A stretch of 53,058 nt of DNA, taken from an uncultured Pelagibacteraceae bacterium. GTDB taxonomy: Bacteria > Pseudomonadota > Alphaproteobacteria > Pelagibacterales > Pelagibacteraceae. The position numbers were made by a program, and so were the translations under genes. The stretch is taken from contig CAJWPG010000006.1 of the NCBI GenBank assembly GCA_913045275.1, forward strand, positions 1-53,058, read 5' to 3'. Numbering within the stretch: position 1 is the stretch's first letter; the number at the start of each line of letters is the position of its first letter. Below the pieces are notes generated by a model. The model did not search any database and was not told where the DNA came from. It saw only the letters and a list, made by a program, of their open reading frames with translations. Positions 7,422 through 15,943 of this stretch are shown here, piece after piece.

Positions 7422-8843
7422 ATGTTAAATAAATTAAGAGGTTTTTCAAATTCAAAATTAGCTGGTGTTTTAATAGCTATAATTATTGTCCCATTTGTAT
7501 TTTGGGGAATGGGTAGTGTTTTTAGCGGAGGCAACACAAATAATATTGCTAAAATAAATAATAAAACTATCTCTACTAAAGATTTTATGAAATACATCAA
7601 TCAAACAAGGATGGATGCCTCATATATAAAAAAAAATATAAATAATAATGTTATAGAAAATGCAATATCTAAAATAGTTTCAATGAAATTGCTTGATATG
7701 GAAATCAATGACTTAAATATTTTGATATCAGATAAAACTTTGGCAAGCAAAATAAAAAATAATGAAATTTTTTTGGATGATAAAAAAAATTTTTCTAGAA
7801 TTAAATATGAAAAATTTTTATTAGAAAATAATTTAGCAGCTCCAGATTTTGAAATAAGATTTAAAAATGAATTACTAAAGAAAAAATTATTTTATTATGT
7901 TGGAGGAGGCATAAAATCTCCTTACTTTTTAAATAACAAGATGTATATTAATAAAACTAAAGAAGTTGAGATTGATTATTTCAATCTAGATACTGTTTAC
8001 GATACAAAAACATCAGAAACAGAAATTGATCAATTTATTAAAGATAATGAAGAAAATCTTAAAGAAGAATTAATAGACTTTTCATATGCTAAAATAACAC
8101 CTTCAAATTTAATTGAAATTGATGAATTTAATAAAGAATTTTTTAAAAAAATTGATGATATTGAGAATAGTATTTTAAATGGATCTAATATCGGAGATAT
8201 ACAAAAAAAATATAATCTAAAATTAGAATATTTTAATAATTATAATAATGATGATGATGAAGATGGAATATTAAAAGAAATTTACAAAAAAAAAAATGAT
8301 GATAAAATTCAATTGATTGATAAAAATGATTATTATCTTCTATTTGAAATCTCCAAGATAGAGAAAATCTTACCTAGTAAAACTGACTTAAATTTTATTA
8401 ACAGAGTAAAAGAAAATTTAGTTCTTAAGAAAAAATATGAATATAACAAAGATTTATTTCAAAAAATTCAGGATAAAAAATTAAATGAAGATGAATTTTT
8501 AAAAATATCAAATGGTGTTCAAAATATACAAAATATAATTATAAGCTCTCTAGACGATGACAAAGTATTCGACAAAGAGTCAATTAAGTTGATCTATTCG
8601 CTACCAATAAATAGTTTTCTTTTAATAACTGATTCTAATAACAAGATATTCCTTGCAAAAATAAATAATATTTTTACTGAAAATTTATCTAAAAATGACA
8701 TTAATAATAAAGAATATTTGGTAAAATCTAATAGTAAAATAATAGATGAAATCTATAGTTCTTATGATTTATCTTTAAATAAAAAATATAAAGTTAAAGT
8801 ATATGAAAATACTTTAGACAGAATAAAAAATAATTTTAAATAA
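7422..8843 (+). CDS. PpiD/SurA-N-like periplasmic chaperone, inner-membrane anchored
   Basis: This 473-residue protein starts with a short cytoplasmic segment and one transmembrane helix (about residues 14-32, LAGVLIAIIIVPFVFWGMG). A periplasmic region follows that begins IAKINNKTISTKDFMKYINQ, which is the SurA-N/PpiD chaperone domain signature. PpiD proteins assist folding of secreted proteins near SecYEG. The usual parvulin rotamase motifs are not recognisable in the middle part, and the protein is shorter than the ~620-residue E. coli PpiD, so it may be a chaperone without isomerase activity. Composition is very Lys/Asn/Ile-rich, with an A11 tract at 8286-8296. Its stop directly abuts the trpE ATG. 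The tpiA/ppiD/trpE neighbourhood is the alphaproteobacterial norm. Confidence 0.8.
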   Translation: MLNKLRGFSNSKLAGVLIAIIIVPFVFWGMGSVFSGGNTNNIAKINNKTISTKDFMKYINQTRMDASYIKKNINNNVIENAISKIVSMKLLDMEINDLNILISDKTLASKIKNNEIFLDDKKNFSRIKYEKFLLENNLAAPDFEIRFKNELLKKKLFYYVGGGIKSPYFLNNKMYINKTKEVEIDYFNLDTVYDTKTSETEIDQFIKDNEENLKEELIDFSYAKITPSNLIEIDEFNKEFFKKIDDIENSILNGSNIGDIQKKYNLKLEYFNNYNNDDDEDGILKEIYKKKNDDKIQLIDKNDYYLLFEISKIEKILPSKTDLNFINRVKENLVLKKKYEYNKDLFQKIQDKKLNEDEFLKISNGVQNIQNIIISSLDDDKVFDKESIKLIYSLPINSFLLITDSNNKIFLAKINNIFTENLSKNDINNKEYLVKSNSKIIDEIYSSYDLSLNKKYKVKVYENTLDRIKNNFK

Positions 8844-10298
8844 ATGCTTAATATAAGCTTAGGCAAGTTCAAATCTGAATATTTAAAAAAAAAAAATCAA
8901 ATTATATATTATTCAATTAAAACTGATGGTGAAAAAGAAATTGAAAATTTGATAAATAATTTTTTAATTGAAAAAAATAGTTTTGTTTTTGAATCTGTTG
9001 AAAAAGGTTTTATAAAAGGAAGATATACAATATTTGGAAGGAATCCTGATAAAATATGGGAATTTAATAATAATAATTGCAAATTATTTTACAAAAATAA
9101 ATCAATAAAACTAAAAGGAAATCCTAAAAAAAATATTGAAAAAATTATTGAAGATTTTAATTTTGATATACCTAAAGGATTACCGTCAATAAGTTCAATT
9201 TTATCAGGTTATTTTTCTTATGACATTATTAGATATATTGAGAAAATTCCAAATAACACAAAAAACGATTTAAATATCCCCGATTCAAGAATTTTAAGAC
9301 CTAGAAATAATATTATTCATGATAACGTTGAAAAAAAATTATATTTTATAGTAAATATTTTTAAAGATGAAAATATAATTGATTTCAATAGAAAATTCTC
9401 TCTAATTAACAAACAAATAGAAGAGTTGGTTTTTTTGGCAAATTATAATTATCCGAATTCACCTCTAAATATTAACAAATTATCAAAAATAAAATCAAAC
9501 ATTTCGAAAAATAGATTTATAAACAATGTTAAAAAAGCAAAAAAATACATTAAAATTGGCGATATTTTTCAAGTTGTTCTAAGCCAAAGATTTGAGTGTA
9601 AATTAACTAAAAAACCAATCGAAATATATAAAAAGCTTAGAAAAACAAATCCTTCTCCCTTTATGTATTTTTTTAATTTCAATGATTTTCAAATTATTGG
9701 GGCTAGCCCCGAAATCTTAGTAAGATTAAGAGATAATAAAATAACAATAAGACCTATTGCTGGAACAAGGCCGAGGGGAAAAAATAAAAAACAAGATCTA
9801 TTTTTTGAAAAAGATTTATTAAATGATAAAAAAGAATTGTCTGAACACTTAATGCTTTTAGATCTTGGAAGAAATGACACTGGTAAAGTATCTAAAATAA
9901 ATTCAGTTAAAGTTACTGAAAGTTTTAAAATTGAAAGATACTCTCATGTGATGCATATAGTATCTAATGTTGAAGGATCTTTTAATAATAAATTTACAAA
10001 ATTTGATACGCTATTATCTGGATTTCCTGCTGGAACAGTTTCTGGGGCACCAAAAATTAGAGCAATGGAAATTATTGATGAATTGGAAAACACTAGAAGA
10101 AAAGTTTATGCTGGCGGAATTGGTTATTTTTCAGCAAATGGTGATTTTGATACATGTATAGCTTTAAGAACGGCAATTTCTAAAAATAATAAATTTTTTG
10201 TTCAATCAGGTGCTGGAATTGTAGCTGATAGCAAACCTATCAATGAGTTTAATGAAACTGTAAATAAAGCTAAGGCTTTAATTAAAGCGTTAGAATAA
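8844..10298 (+). CDS. trpE: Anthranilate synthase component I
   Basis: TrpE converts chorismate to anthranilate with ammonia from TrpG, the first committed step of tryptophan synthesis. The 484-residue chorismate-binding enzyme shows PSPFMYFFNF, GASPEILVR, IRPIAGTRPRG, LMLLDLGRND, ERYSHVMHIVSNVEG and LLSGFPAGTVSGAPKIRAME, all typical of TrpE/PabB-type enzymes. Assignment as TrpE rather than PabB rests on the adjacent trpG-trpD-trpC. The ATG follows the previous stop with no spacer. A 12-A tract at codons 14-18 (8885-8896) is a potential slippage site near the start. No leader peptide or attenuator is visible upstream, so no trp-specific control can be seen. Confidence 0.95.
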   Translation: MLNISLGKFKSEYLKKKNQIIYYSIKTDGEKEIENLINNFLIEKNSFVFESVEKGFIKGRYTIFGRNPDKIWEFNNNNCKLFYKNKSIKLKGNPKKNIEKIIEDFNFDIPKGLPSISSILSGYFSYDIIRYIEKIPNNTKNDLNIPDSRILRPRNNIIHDNVEKKLYFIVNIFKDENIIDFNRKFSLINKQIEELVFLANYNYPNSPLNINKLSKIKSNISKNRFINNVKKAKKYIKIGDIFQVVLSQRFECKLTKKPIEIYKKLRKTNPSPFMYFFNFNDFQIIGASPEILVRLRDNKITIRPIAGTRPRGKNKKQDLFFEKDLLNDKKELSEHLMLLDLGRNDTGKVSKINSVKVTESFKIERYSHVMHIVSNVEGSFNNKFTKFDTLLSGFPAGTVSGAPKIRAMEIIDELENTRRKVYAGGIGYFSANGDFDTCIALRTAISKNNKFFVQSGAGIVADSKPINEFNETVNKAKALIKALE

Positions 10299-10302
10299 CT
10301 TT

Positions 10303-10869
10303 ATGAAAACAATTTTAATTGATAATTATGATAGTTTTACATTTAATCTTTATCACTATTTATCAATATATTCTCATGTAGATGTAATTAGAAATGACAA
10401 GATAGATTCTGTTGAAATAATCAAAAAAAAATACAATAAAATAGTTATATCTCCCGGTCCAGGCTATCCTGACCAAGCTGGAAATTGTCTAAAGATAGTT
10501 AAAAAACTTTACAAGAAAATTCCTATCCTTGGTGTCTGTCTTGGTCATCAAATAATTGGACAAGTTTTTGGATCAAAAATAATTCAAGCAAAAAATCTGG
10601 TTCATGGGAAAACAAGTAAAATAATTTCTAAAAAAAAAGGAATTTTAAAAAATCTCCCTAAAACATTTGAAGCTACTAGATATCACAGCCTTATTGTAGA
10701 TAAGAAAACTTTATCAAAAGACCTGTCAATTACCGCAGAAACTAAAAATGGTACAATCATGGGTATTCAACACAAAAATTATAGTGTTCATGGAGTGCAA
10801 TTTCATCCTGAAAGTATTAAAACGAAATATGGTTTGAAAATTTTAAAAAATTTTATAAAGGAAAAATGA
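10303..10869 (+). CDS. trpG: Anthranilate synthase component II (glutamine amidotransferase)
   Basis: This 188-residue class I glutamine amidotransferase supplies ammonia to TrpE; in many bacteria it also serves PabB. The catalytic triad is visible: Cys79 in GVCLGHQ, and His168 and Glu170 in GVQFHPES. The oxyanion region SPGPGYP lies near residue 50. It begins 4 bp after trpE and its stop overlaps the trpD start as ATGA, so trpEGD are likely translationally coupled. It is a separate gene, not fused to trpD as in some enterobacteria. Confidence 0.95.
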   Translation: MKTILIDNYDSFTFNLYHYLSIYSHVDVIRNDKIDSVEIIKKKYNKIVISPGPGYPDQAGNCLKIVKKLYKKIPILGVCLGHQIIGQVFGSKIIQAKNLVHGKTSKIISKKKGILKNLPKTFEATRYHSLIVDKKTLSKDLSITAETKNGTIMGIQHKNYSVHGVQFHPESIKTKYGLKILKNFIKEK

Positions 10870-11858
10870 ATAAGTTTCTTAAAAAATTACAAAATAAGGA
10901 AAATTTAAATTTTGAAGAGAGTAAAAATGCCTTCGAAATATTAATGGAAGGAAAAGCATCTGATCAAGAAATCTTTGATTTTTTAACACTACTATCGTCA
11001 AAAGGTGAGGTTTCCGACGAAATAGCTGGTGGAGTTCATGTATTAAGAAATAAATCTAAAAGAGTTAATGTTAAAAATTGCTTAGATACTTGTGGAACCG
11101 GTGGTGATGGTAAAAATACACTAAATATATCAACTGCTTCAGCATTACTATTAGCTAGCATGGGAGAGAAAGTTGCTAAACATGGAAATAAGGCTGTTTC
11201 TTCAAAATGTGGATCAGCAGATGTTTTAGAGGCATTAAATATTAAAATTAATTTAGAACCAAATGAAATAGAAGAACAGATAAATAATAATAATTTTGGT
11301 TTTATGTTTGCTCCTAATTATCATAGTGCAATGAAATATGTGGGACCAACAAGAAAAAAAATAGGCAAAAGAACAATATTCAATATGATAGGTCCATTAA
11401 GTAGCCCTGCCCTTGTTGAACGCCAAGTAGTAGGAGTTTTTGATAAAAAATTACTAACAATTTTTGCAAATGCACTAAAAAATTTAAATATTAAATTTGC
11501 TTGGATTATAAATAGTGAAGATGGATTAGATGAAATTTCTCCTTATGCTATAACTAATGTTATTCAATTGAAGAATAACGAAATATCAGATTTAGTAATT
11601 GATCCTAAAGAATTAAATGTGAATGCAGATAAATTTGAAAATTTATTAGGTGATGATGCTCAATTTAACGCTGACAAAATGATTGATATCTTTAAAGGTG
11701 AAGATAACGATTTTTCAAAAGCTGTTTGTTTAAATGCTGCCGCAGGACTAGTTGTTATGGAAAAACAATTTAATTTTAAAGATTCATATAATGAAGCCAG
11801 AGAGTATATTTTAACTGGAAAAACTTACAATCATTTAAAATCATTACAAAATGTCTGA
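10866..11858 (+). CDS. trpD: Anthranilate phosphoribosyltransferase
   Basis: TrpD transfers the phosphoribosyl group from PRPP to anthranilate. The 330-residue protein has the PRPP-binding motif DTCGTGGDGKNTLNIST (about residue 76), the KHGNKAVSSKCGSADVLEAL segment (about residue 104) and the RTIFNMIGPLSSPA motif, all diagnostic of the family. It overlaps trpG by 4 bp and trpC by 8 bp. Length and motif set are normal. Confidence 0.96.
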   Translation: MNKFLKKLQNKENLNFEESKNAFEILMEGKASDQEIFDFLTLLSSKGEVSDEIAGGVHVLRNKSKRVNVKNCLDTCGTGGDGKNTLNISTASALLLASMGEKVAKHGNKAVSSKCGSADVLEALNIKINLEPNEIEEQINNNNFGFMFAPNYHSAMKYVGPTRKKIGKRTIFNMIGPLSSPALVERQVVGVFDKKLLTIFANALKNLNIKFAWIINSEDGLDEISPYAITNVIQLKNNEISDLVIDPKELNVNADKFENLLGDDAQFNADKMIDIFKGEDNDFSKAVCLNAAAGLVVMEKQFNFKDSYNEAREYILTGKTYNHLKSLQNV

Positions 11859-12642
11859 GAATATTTTAAAAAAAATCATAGACAATAAAAAAACCAAAAT
11901 AAATAATCTTAAAAAAGATATTAGTATAGATTTATTATCTCAAAAAATTATAGAAAATAGCACTTTTATAGATTTTAAAAAAAAAATAATAAATAATTAT
12001 AATCAAGATAGAATTTCAATTATTGCAGAAATTAAAAAGGCAAGTCCTTCTGCAGGTGTTATTATTAATGATTACAATCCAGTTGATATAGCAAATATAT
12101 ATAAATCGAATAAAGTAACATGTTTATCTGTTTTAACTGAAGAAGATTTTTTTTTGGGTAGTTTCATTCATTTAAGTAGAATTAAACAAAAAATAGATTT
12201 ACCAATTTTGTGTAAAGATTTTTTCTTTGATAAATTTCAAGTTCATCTTGCCAAAAGCTATGGTGCTGACGCAATTTTAATTATTCTTGCCGGGATCTCT
12301 GAGGATGAAGCTAATCAACTTTATGAAGAGGCATTAAATCTAAATATGACAGTAATAGTTGAAGTGCATACGGTTGAAGAAGCAAAAAAATCACTAAATT
12401 ATACCGAAGCATTAATTGGTATTAACAACAGAAATTTAAAAACATTAAAAACAGATATAAATACAACTTATGATATCTACAATGTATTAATTAACCATGA
12501 TCAACCTTTAATTTCTGAAAGTGGAATTAAGAATAAGGAAGAGTTGTTAGAAATTAAGAACAAAACTAAAATTAAGACTTTTTTAATTGGTGAATCACTT
12601 TTAAAAAACTTAGATAAAAATAATATTTTCTCTGTTTTATAG
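11851..12642 (+). CDS. trpC: Indole-3-glycerol phosphate synthase
   Basis: TrpC closes the indole ring, forming indole-3-glycerol phosphate. The 263-residue stand-alone TIM barrel shows IAEIKKASPSAGVI (catalytic lysine), SVLTEEDFFLGS, LPILCKDFF, GINNRNLKTL and the C-terminal SESGI and FLIGESLL motifs. It is not fused to TrpF. It overlaps trpD by 8 bp and ends the trpEGDC cluster. An 87-bp gap holding the LexA box follows. In larger alphaproteobacteria moaC and moeA usually come next; here lexA follows directly. Confidence 0.96.
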   Translation: MSENILKKIIDNKKTKINNLKKDISIDLLSQKIIENSTFIDFKKKIINNYNQDRISIIAEIKKASPSAGVIINDYNPVDIANIYKSNKVTCLSVLTEEDFFLGSFIHLSRIKQKIDLPILCKDFFFDKFQVHLAKSYGADAILIILAGISEDEANQLYEEALNLNMTVIVEVHTVEEAKKSLNYTEALIGINNRNLKTLKTDINTTYDIYNVLINHDQPLISESGIKNKEELLEIKNKTKIKTFLIGESLLKNLDKNNIFSVL

Positions 12643-12692
12643 TTAATTTAGTACTGTATTTACTGACTTTTTTATCTATTGTTAAAATTATA

Positions 12693-12707
12693 GAACTTTT
12701 GTAGAAC
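12693..12707 (+). promoter_or_regulatory. LexA box (GAAC-N7-GAAC) upstream of lexA
   Basis: GAAC at 12693-12696 and GAAC at 12704-12707 are separated by exactly 7 bases. This is the direct-repeat SOS operator known for alphaproteobacterial LexA (GTTC-N7-GTTC on the other strand). It lies 22 bp before the preferred lexA ATG and overlaps the probable promoter/start region, so it predicts autorepression of lexA. A perfect match to the known consensus in front of the correct gene makes this a strong call, though it is not tested. Confidence 0.85.
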
Positions 12708-12729
12708 ATACATGTACTTAATTTGTTCT

Positions 12730-13413
12730 ATGTTAACAAAAAAACAAAAAAACCTGCTTTTATTTATCAACAAGAAGTTGAGATCTTCTGGGATATCACC
12801 TTCATATGAAGAAATGAAAGATTCATTAAATCTTAAGTCAAAATCAGGAATTCATAGATTGATTAGCGCTTTAGAAGAAAGAGGATTTATTAAAAGACTT
12901 GCTCACAAAGCAAGAGCTTTAGAAGTTGTAAAATTACCTGAAACTGCTTCTGCTAATGATATTTACAATAGTTTTTCTCCCAGTGTCATAAAAGGTGGAT
13001 TGGATGACACAAATTCAAAAAAAAGTGATAGTGGAGATTTGCCTGTTTTAGGAAATATTGCTGCAGGAACTCCTGTTGAAGCTATTCAAAATGAAGTGTC
13101 CAGAATACCTCTGCCAAGTAATGTAGAAAAAAATGGAGAATATTTTGGTTTAAAAGTTCAAGGTGATTCTATGATCGAAGCAGGTATTAAAGATGGCGAT
13201 ACTGTAATTGTAAAAAAGACAGATACTGCAGATAACGGAAAAATTGTAGTAGCATTAATAGATGATCACGAAGCTATGCTAAAAAGAATTAGACGAAAAG
13301 GCAAGACAGTTGCTTTGGAAAGTGCTAATAGAAATTACGAAACAAAAATTTTTGGTCCAGATAGAGTTAAAATTCAAGGAATACTTGTTTCTTTATATAG
13401 AAAATTTCAATAA
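12730..13413 (+). CDS. lexA: SOS repressor LexA
   Basis: LexA represses DNA-damage genes and cleaves itself when stimulated by RecA. I prefer the ATG at 12730 because it gives the alphaproteobacterial N-terminus MLTKKQKNLLLFI. An in-frame ATG at 12712 lies only 4 bp from the LexA box. The resulting 227-residue protein has an N-terminal winged helix (PSYEEMKDSLNLKSKSGIHR), a linker, and a C-terminal S24 peptidase domain. The Ala112-Gly113 cleavage site is in GNIAAG, Ser147 in GDSM, and Lys185 in EAMLKRI. All self-cleavage residues are present. It sits between trpC and gltX, 19 bp before the latter. Confidence 0.96.
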   Translation: MLTKKQKNLLLFINKKLRSSGISPSYEEMKDSLNLKSKSGIHRLISALEERGFIKRLAHKARALEVVKLPETASANDIYNSFSPSVIKGGLDDTNSKKSDSGDLPVLGNIAAGTPVEAIQNEVSRIPLPSNVEKNGEYFGLKVQGDSMIEAGIKDGDTVIVKKTDTADNGKIVVALIDDHEAMLKRIRRKGKTVALESANRNYETKIFGPDRVKIQGILVSLYRKFQ

Positions 13414-13432
13414 AATAGTTTAAACATTTTAG

Positions 13433-14827
13433 ATGTCAAAAGTAGCAACTCGATTTGCTCCATCACCAACAGGTCCATTACATATAGGAGGTGTAAGGAC
13501 AGCTTTATTCAATTGGTTATTTTCAAAAAACCAAGGTGGAAAATTCTATTTAAGAATTGAGGACACGGATAAAGAAAGATCAAAAGATGAATATAAAAAT
13601 CAAATAATTAATTCTTTAAAGTGGATTGGAATAAATCATGATGGCGATGAATATATACAATCGTCAAAAATTAATGATCACATTAAAGTTGCTGAAGAAC
13701 TACTAATAACAGGTAATGCTTATAAATGCTATTGTTCTATTAAAGAAATTGAAGAACAAAAGAAAAGAGCCAAGCAAAGAAAACTTCCTTATACATATAA
13801 TAGAAAGTGTAGAGGTTTAGAAGAAAGTGATTCTAATAAAGATACTAAACCTGTCATTAGGTTTAAGAGTAAAACTGAAGGCATTTCCTCTTTAAACGAT
13901 TTAGTGCAAGGTAATGTGGAAATAGAAAATATTACAATAGAAGATTTTGTAATCTTAAGAAATGATGGAAGCCCTACATATAATCTTTCGGCTTCTGTAG
14001 ATGATCATCAAATGAATATAACTCATATTATTAGAGGCGATGATCATAAAATTAATACATTTAAACAAATTCAAATATATAATGCTATGAAATGGAATCT
14101 ACCTTCTTTTGCACACATACCTCTTATACATACAATAGAAGGTAAAAAACTTTCTAAAAGAGACAATGCTTCAACTTTAGATGACTACTCAAAAATAGGT
14201 ATAATGCCCGATGCTCTAAGAAACTATCTTTTAAGACTTGGGTGGTCTTATAAAGATAAAGAAATATTTACTTTAGACGAAAGTATTAAGTTTTTTAATC
14301 TAGAAGGTATTGGTAAATCTCCTTCAAAATTAGATATGAGCAGAATTTTATCGCTGAATGAGCACTATATTAAAAATATAGATGAAAATGATCTATTTAA
14401 ACATTTAAATGAATATAGCGAATTATGTAAAGAAAAAACTGATCCTAATAAGGAAGAGAAAATAAAAAAATCATTAATATTTCTTAAAAATAAAGCAAAA
14501 ACTTTGGAGGATATTTATAATAATTCACAATATATTATTTTTGACGAAGTCAATTTTAAAGCTGATGATTTAAAACTAATTGATGAAAAGTCAAAAAAAA
14601 TAATATCAGATTTTAATATTGAAATATCTAAACTAGAAGAAATAAAAAAAAATACATTAGAAGCAATAATTAATGATTTGATAAAAAATCATGAAACTAA
14701 TTTTAAAGGTGTTGGTCAACCATTAAGAATAGCACTTACGGGCTCTAAATTTGGACCTGGAATATATGATATAATTATATCTTTAGGAAAAGAAGTTGTT
14801 CAAAAAAGATTAAGCAAGATAATTTAA
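13433..14827 (+). CDS. gltX: Glutamyl-tRNA synthetase
   Basis: GltX charges tRNA with glutamate. The 464-residue class I synthetase has the HIGH-type motif PSPTGPLHIGG (residues 10-20) and the KMSKS-type loop KLSKR at residues 239-243. Other class features are LRIEDTDKERS, CYCS and IIRGDDHKINTFKQIQIY. The C-terminal half carries the helical anticodon-binding domain and is Lys-rich. Many alphaproteobacteria have two GltX paralogues and use GatCAB for Gln-tRNA; whether this copy is discriminating cannot be seen here. The gene ends in an 18-bp convergent overlap with lpxB, where gltA often follows in relatives. Confidence 0.96.
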   Translation: MSKVATRFAPSPTGPLHIGGVRTALFNWLFSKNQGGKFYLRIEDTDKERSKDEYKNQIINSLKWIGINHDGDEYIQSSKINDHIKVAEELLITGNAYKCYCSIKEIEEQKKRAKQRKLPYTYNRKCRGLEESDSNKDTKPVIRFKSKTEGISSLNDLVQGNVEIENITIEDFVILRNDGSPTYNLSASVDDHQMNITHIIRGDDHKINTFKQIQIYNAMKWNLPSFAHIPLIHTIEGKKLSKRDNASTLDDYSKIGIMPDALRNYLLRLGWSYKDKEIFTLDESIKFFNLEGIGKSPSKLDMSRILSLNEHYIKNIDENDLFKHLNEYSELCKEKTDPNKEEKIKKSLIFLKNKAKTLEDIYNNSQYIIFDEVNFKADDLKLIDEKSKKIISDFNIEISKLEEIKKNTLEAIINDLIKNHETNFKGVGQPLRIALTGSKFGPGIYDIIISLGKEVVQKRLSKII

Positions 14828-15943
14828 TAAAATTTTTGAAGCTTCTTCTGAAGATGTTGAAGATGATTTTAAATCATTAATGGTTGACTTTATGTCTGAT
14901 AGTTGTTTTTTAATTAACTCAGGTTTTTTTAAAAAATAAAATACAGATTTAAATATTTCATCTGGATTACAATCTTTCTGAATTAATTCAGGAATAATTT
15001 CTTTATCATTTATAATATTTAACATATTTACAAATTTAATTTTTAAAAATAGCTTAGCTATAAAGAAATTAATAAAATTCATCTTATAGATAATAATAGA
15101 AGGTATATTTAATTTACACACTTCAAGAGAAACTGTACCAGATTTAACAACTGCAAAAATTGATTTTTTTAATATTTCATTTTTTATTTTATCATCTGAG
15201 ATAACTTCAGTATTAGGAATATTTTCTTTATTTAGTAGATTAATTAAATAATTTTTAAGTTTATCAGTGGAATGAAAAATAAAATTAAAATCATTTTCTT
15301 TATCATTCATTTTTTTTATAAATTTAAAAAGTATAGGTGTGAGAATTTTAATTTCACTTTCTCTACTACCTGCAAATAAAGATATATATTTTTTTTTATC
15401 ACTTATGAGATTGTTTAATTGTATATTACTATTAATTTCTTCGTCTAACAGAGGGTGTCCAACAAATGTATTTAAAAGGCTTTCTTTATCAAAATATTTC
15501 TTTTCAAATTTAAATAATAATAAAATATGATCTAGATATTTTTTCATTTTTTTTACTCTACCCTCTCGCCACGCCCAAACTTTTGGCGCAATAAAATGTA
15601 TAGTTTTAATTTTAGGATTTTTTCTTTTTACAATTTTAGAAACTCTTAATGAGAAATCGGGACTATCTACACTAAATAATATATCAGGGTTAAATTTTAT
15701 TATTTCATCTACAGTTTTATAAATTCTATTTCTTATTTTAAAAATATTAAATAAGACACTTGTAAAAGCTATATATGTAATTTCTTTTAAATCAAAAATT
15801 GATTTTATTCCTAAATCATTAAGGTTTGATCCACCAACACACAAATATTCTATATTAGGATTAATCCGTTTAATCTTAGATATTACTGTTGAAGCAAGTT
15901 TGTCTCCTGATGCCTCTCCAGTTAATATGAATATTTTCTTCAT
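14810..15943 (-). CDS. lpxB: Lipid-A-disaccharide synthase
   Basis: LpxB joins UDP-2,3-diacylglucosamine and lipid X to make the lipid A disaccharide at the inner face of the inner membrane. The 377-residue GT-B-like enzyme shows GEASGDKLAS at the N-terminus, SVDSPDFSLRV, HFIAPKVWAWREGRVKKMKK and VGHPLLDE. Variant forms LFAGSRESEI and VKSGTVSLEVC replace the commoner LLPGSR and SGTATLE motifs. It is the last gene of the long rpsB-to-lpxB run and overlaps lpxI upstream by 4 bp. It overlaps the convergent gltX by 18 bp, leaving no terminator between the two. Confidence 0.95.
   Translation of the reverse strand: MKKIFILTGEASGDKLASTVISKIKRINPNIEYLCVGGSNLNDLGIKSIFDLKEITYIAFTSVLFNIFKIRNRIYKTVDEIIKFNPDILFSVDSPDFSLRVSKIVKRKNPKIKTIHFIAPKVWAWREGRVKKMKKYLDHILLLFKFEKKYFDKESLLNTFVGHPLLDEEINSNIQLNNLISDKKKYISLFAGSRESEIKILTPILFKFIKKMNDKENDFNFIFHSTDKLKNYLINLLNKENIPNTEVISDDKIKNEILKKSIFAVVKSGTVSLEVCKLNIPSIIIYKMNFINFFIAKLFLKIKFVNMLNIINDKEIIPELIQKDCNPDEIFKSVFYFLKKPELIKKQLSDIKSTINDLKSSSTSSEEASKILLNYLA

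Noticed and set aside
12650-12672. Weak AGTA/TACT hairpin followed by six T after trpC as an intrinsic terminator
   Set aside because: The stem is only 4 bp and AT-rich, with three bases between stem and T-run; such patterns are expected by chance in this composition.
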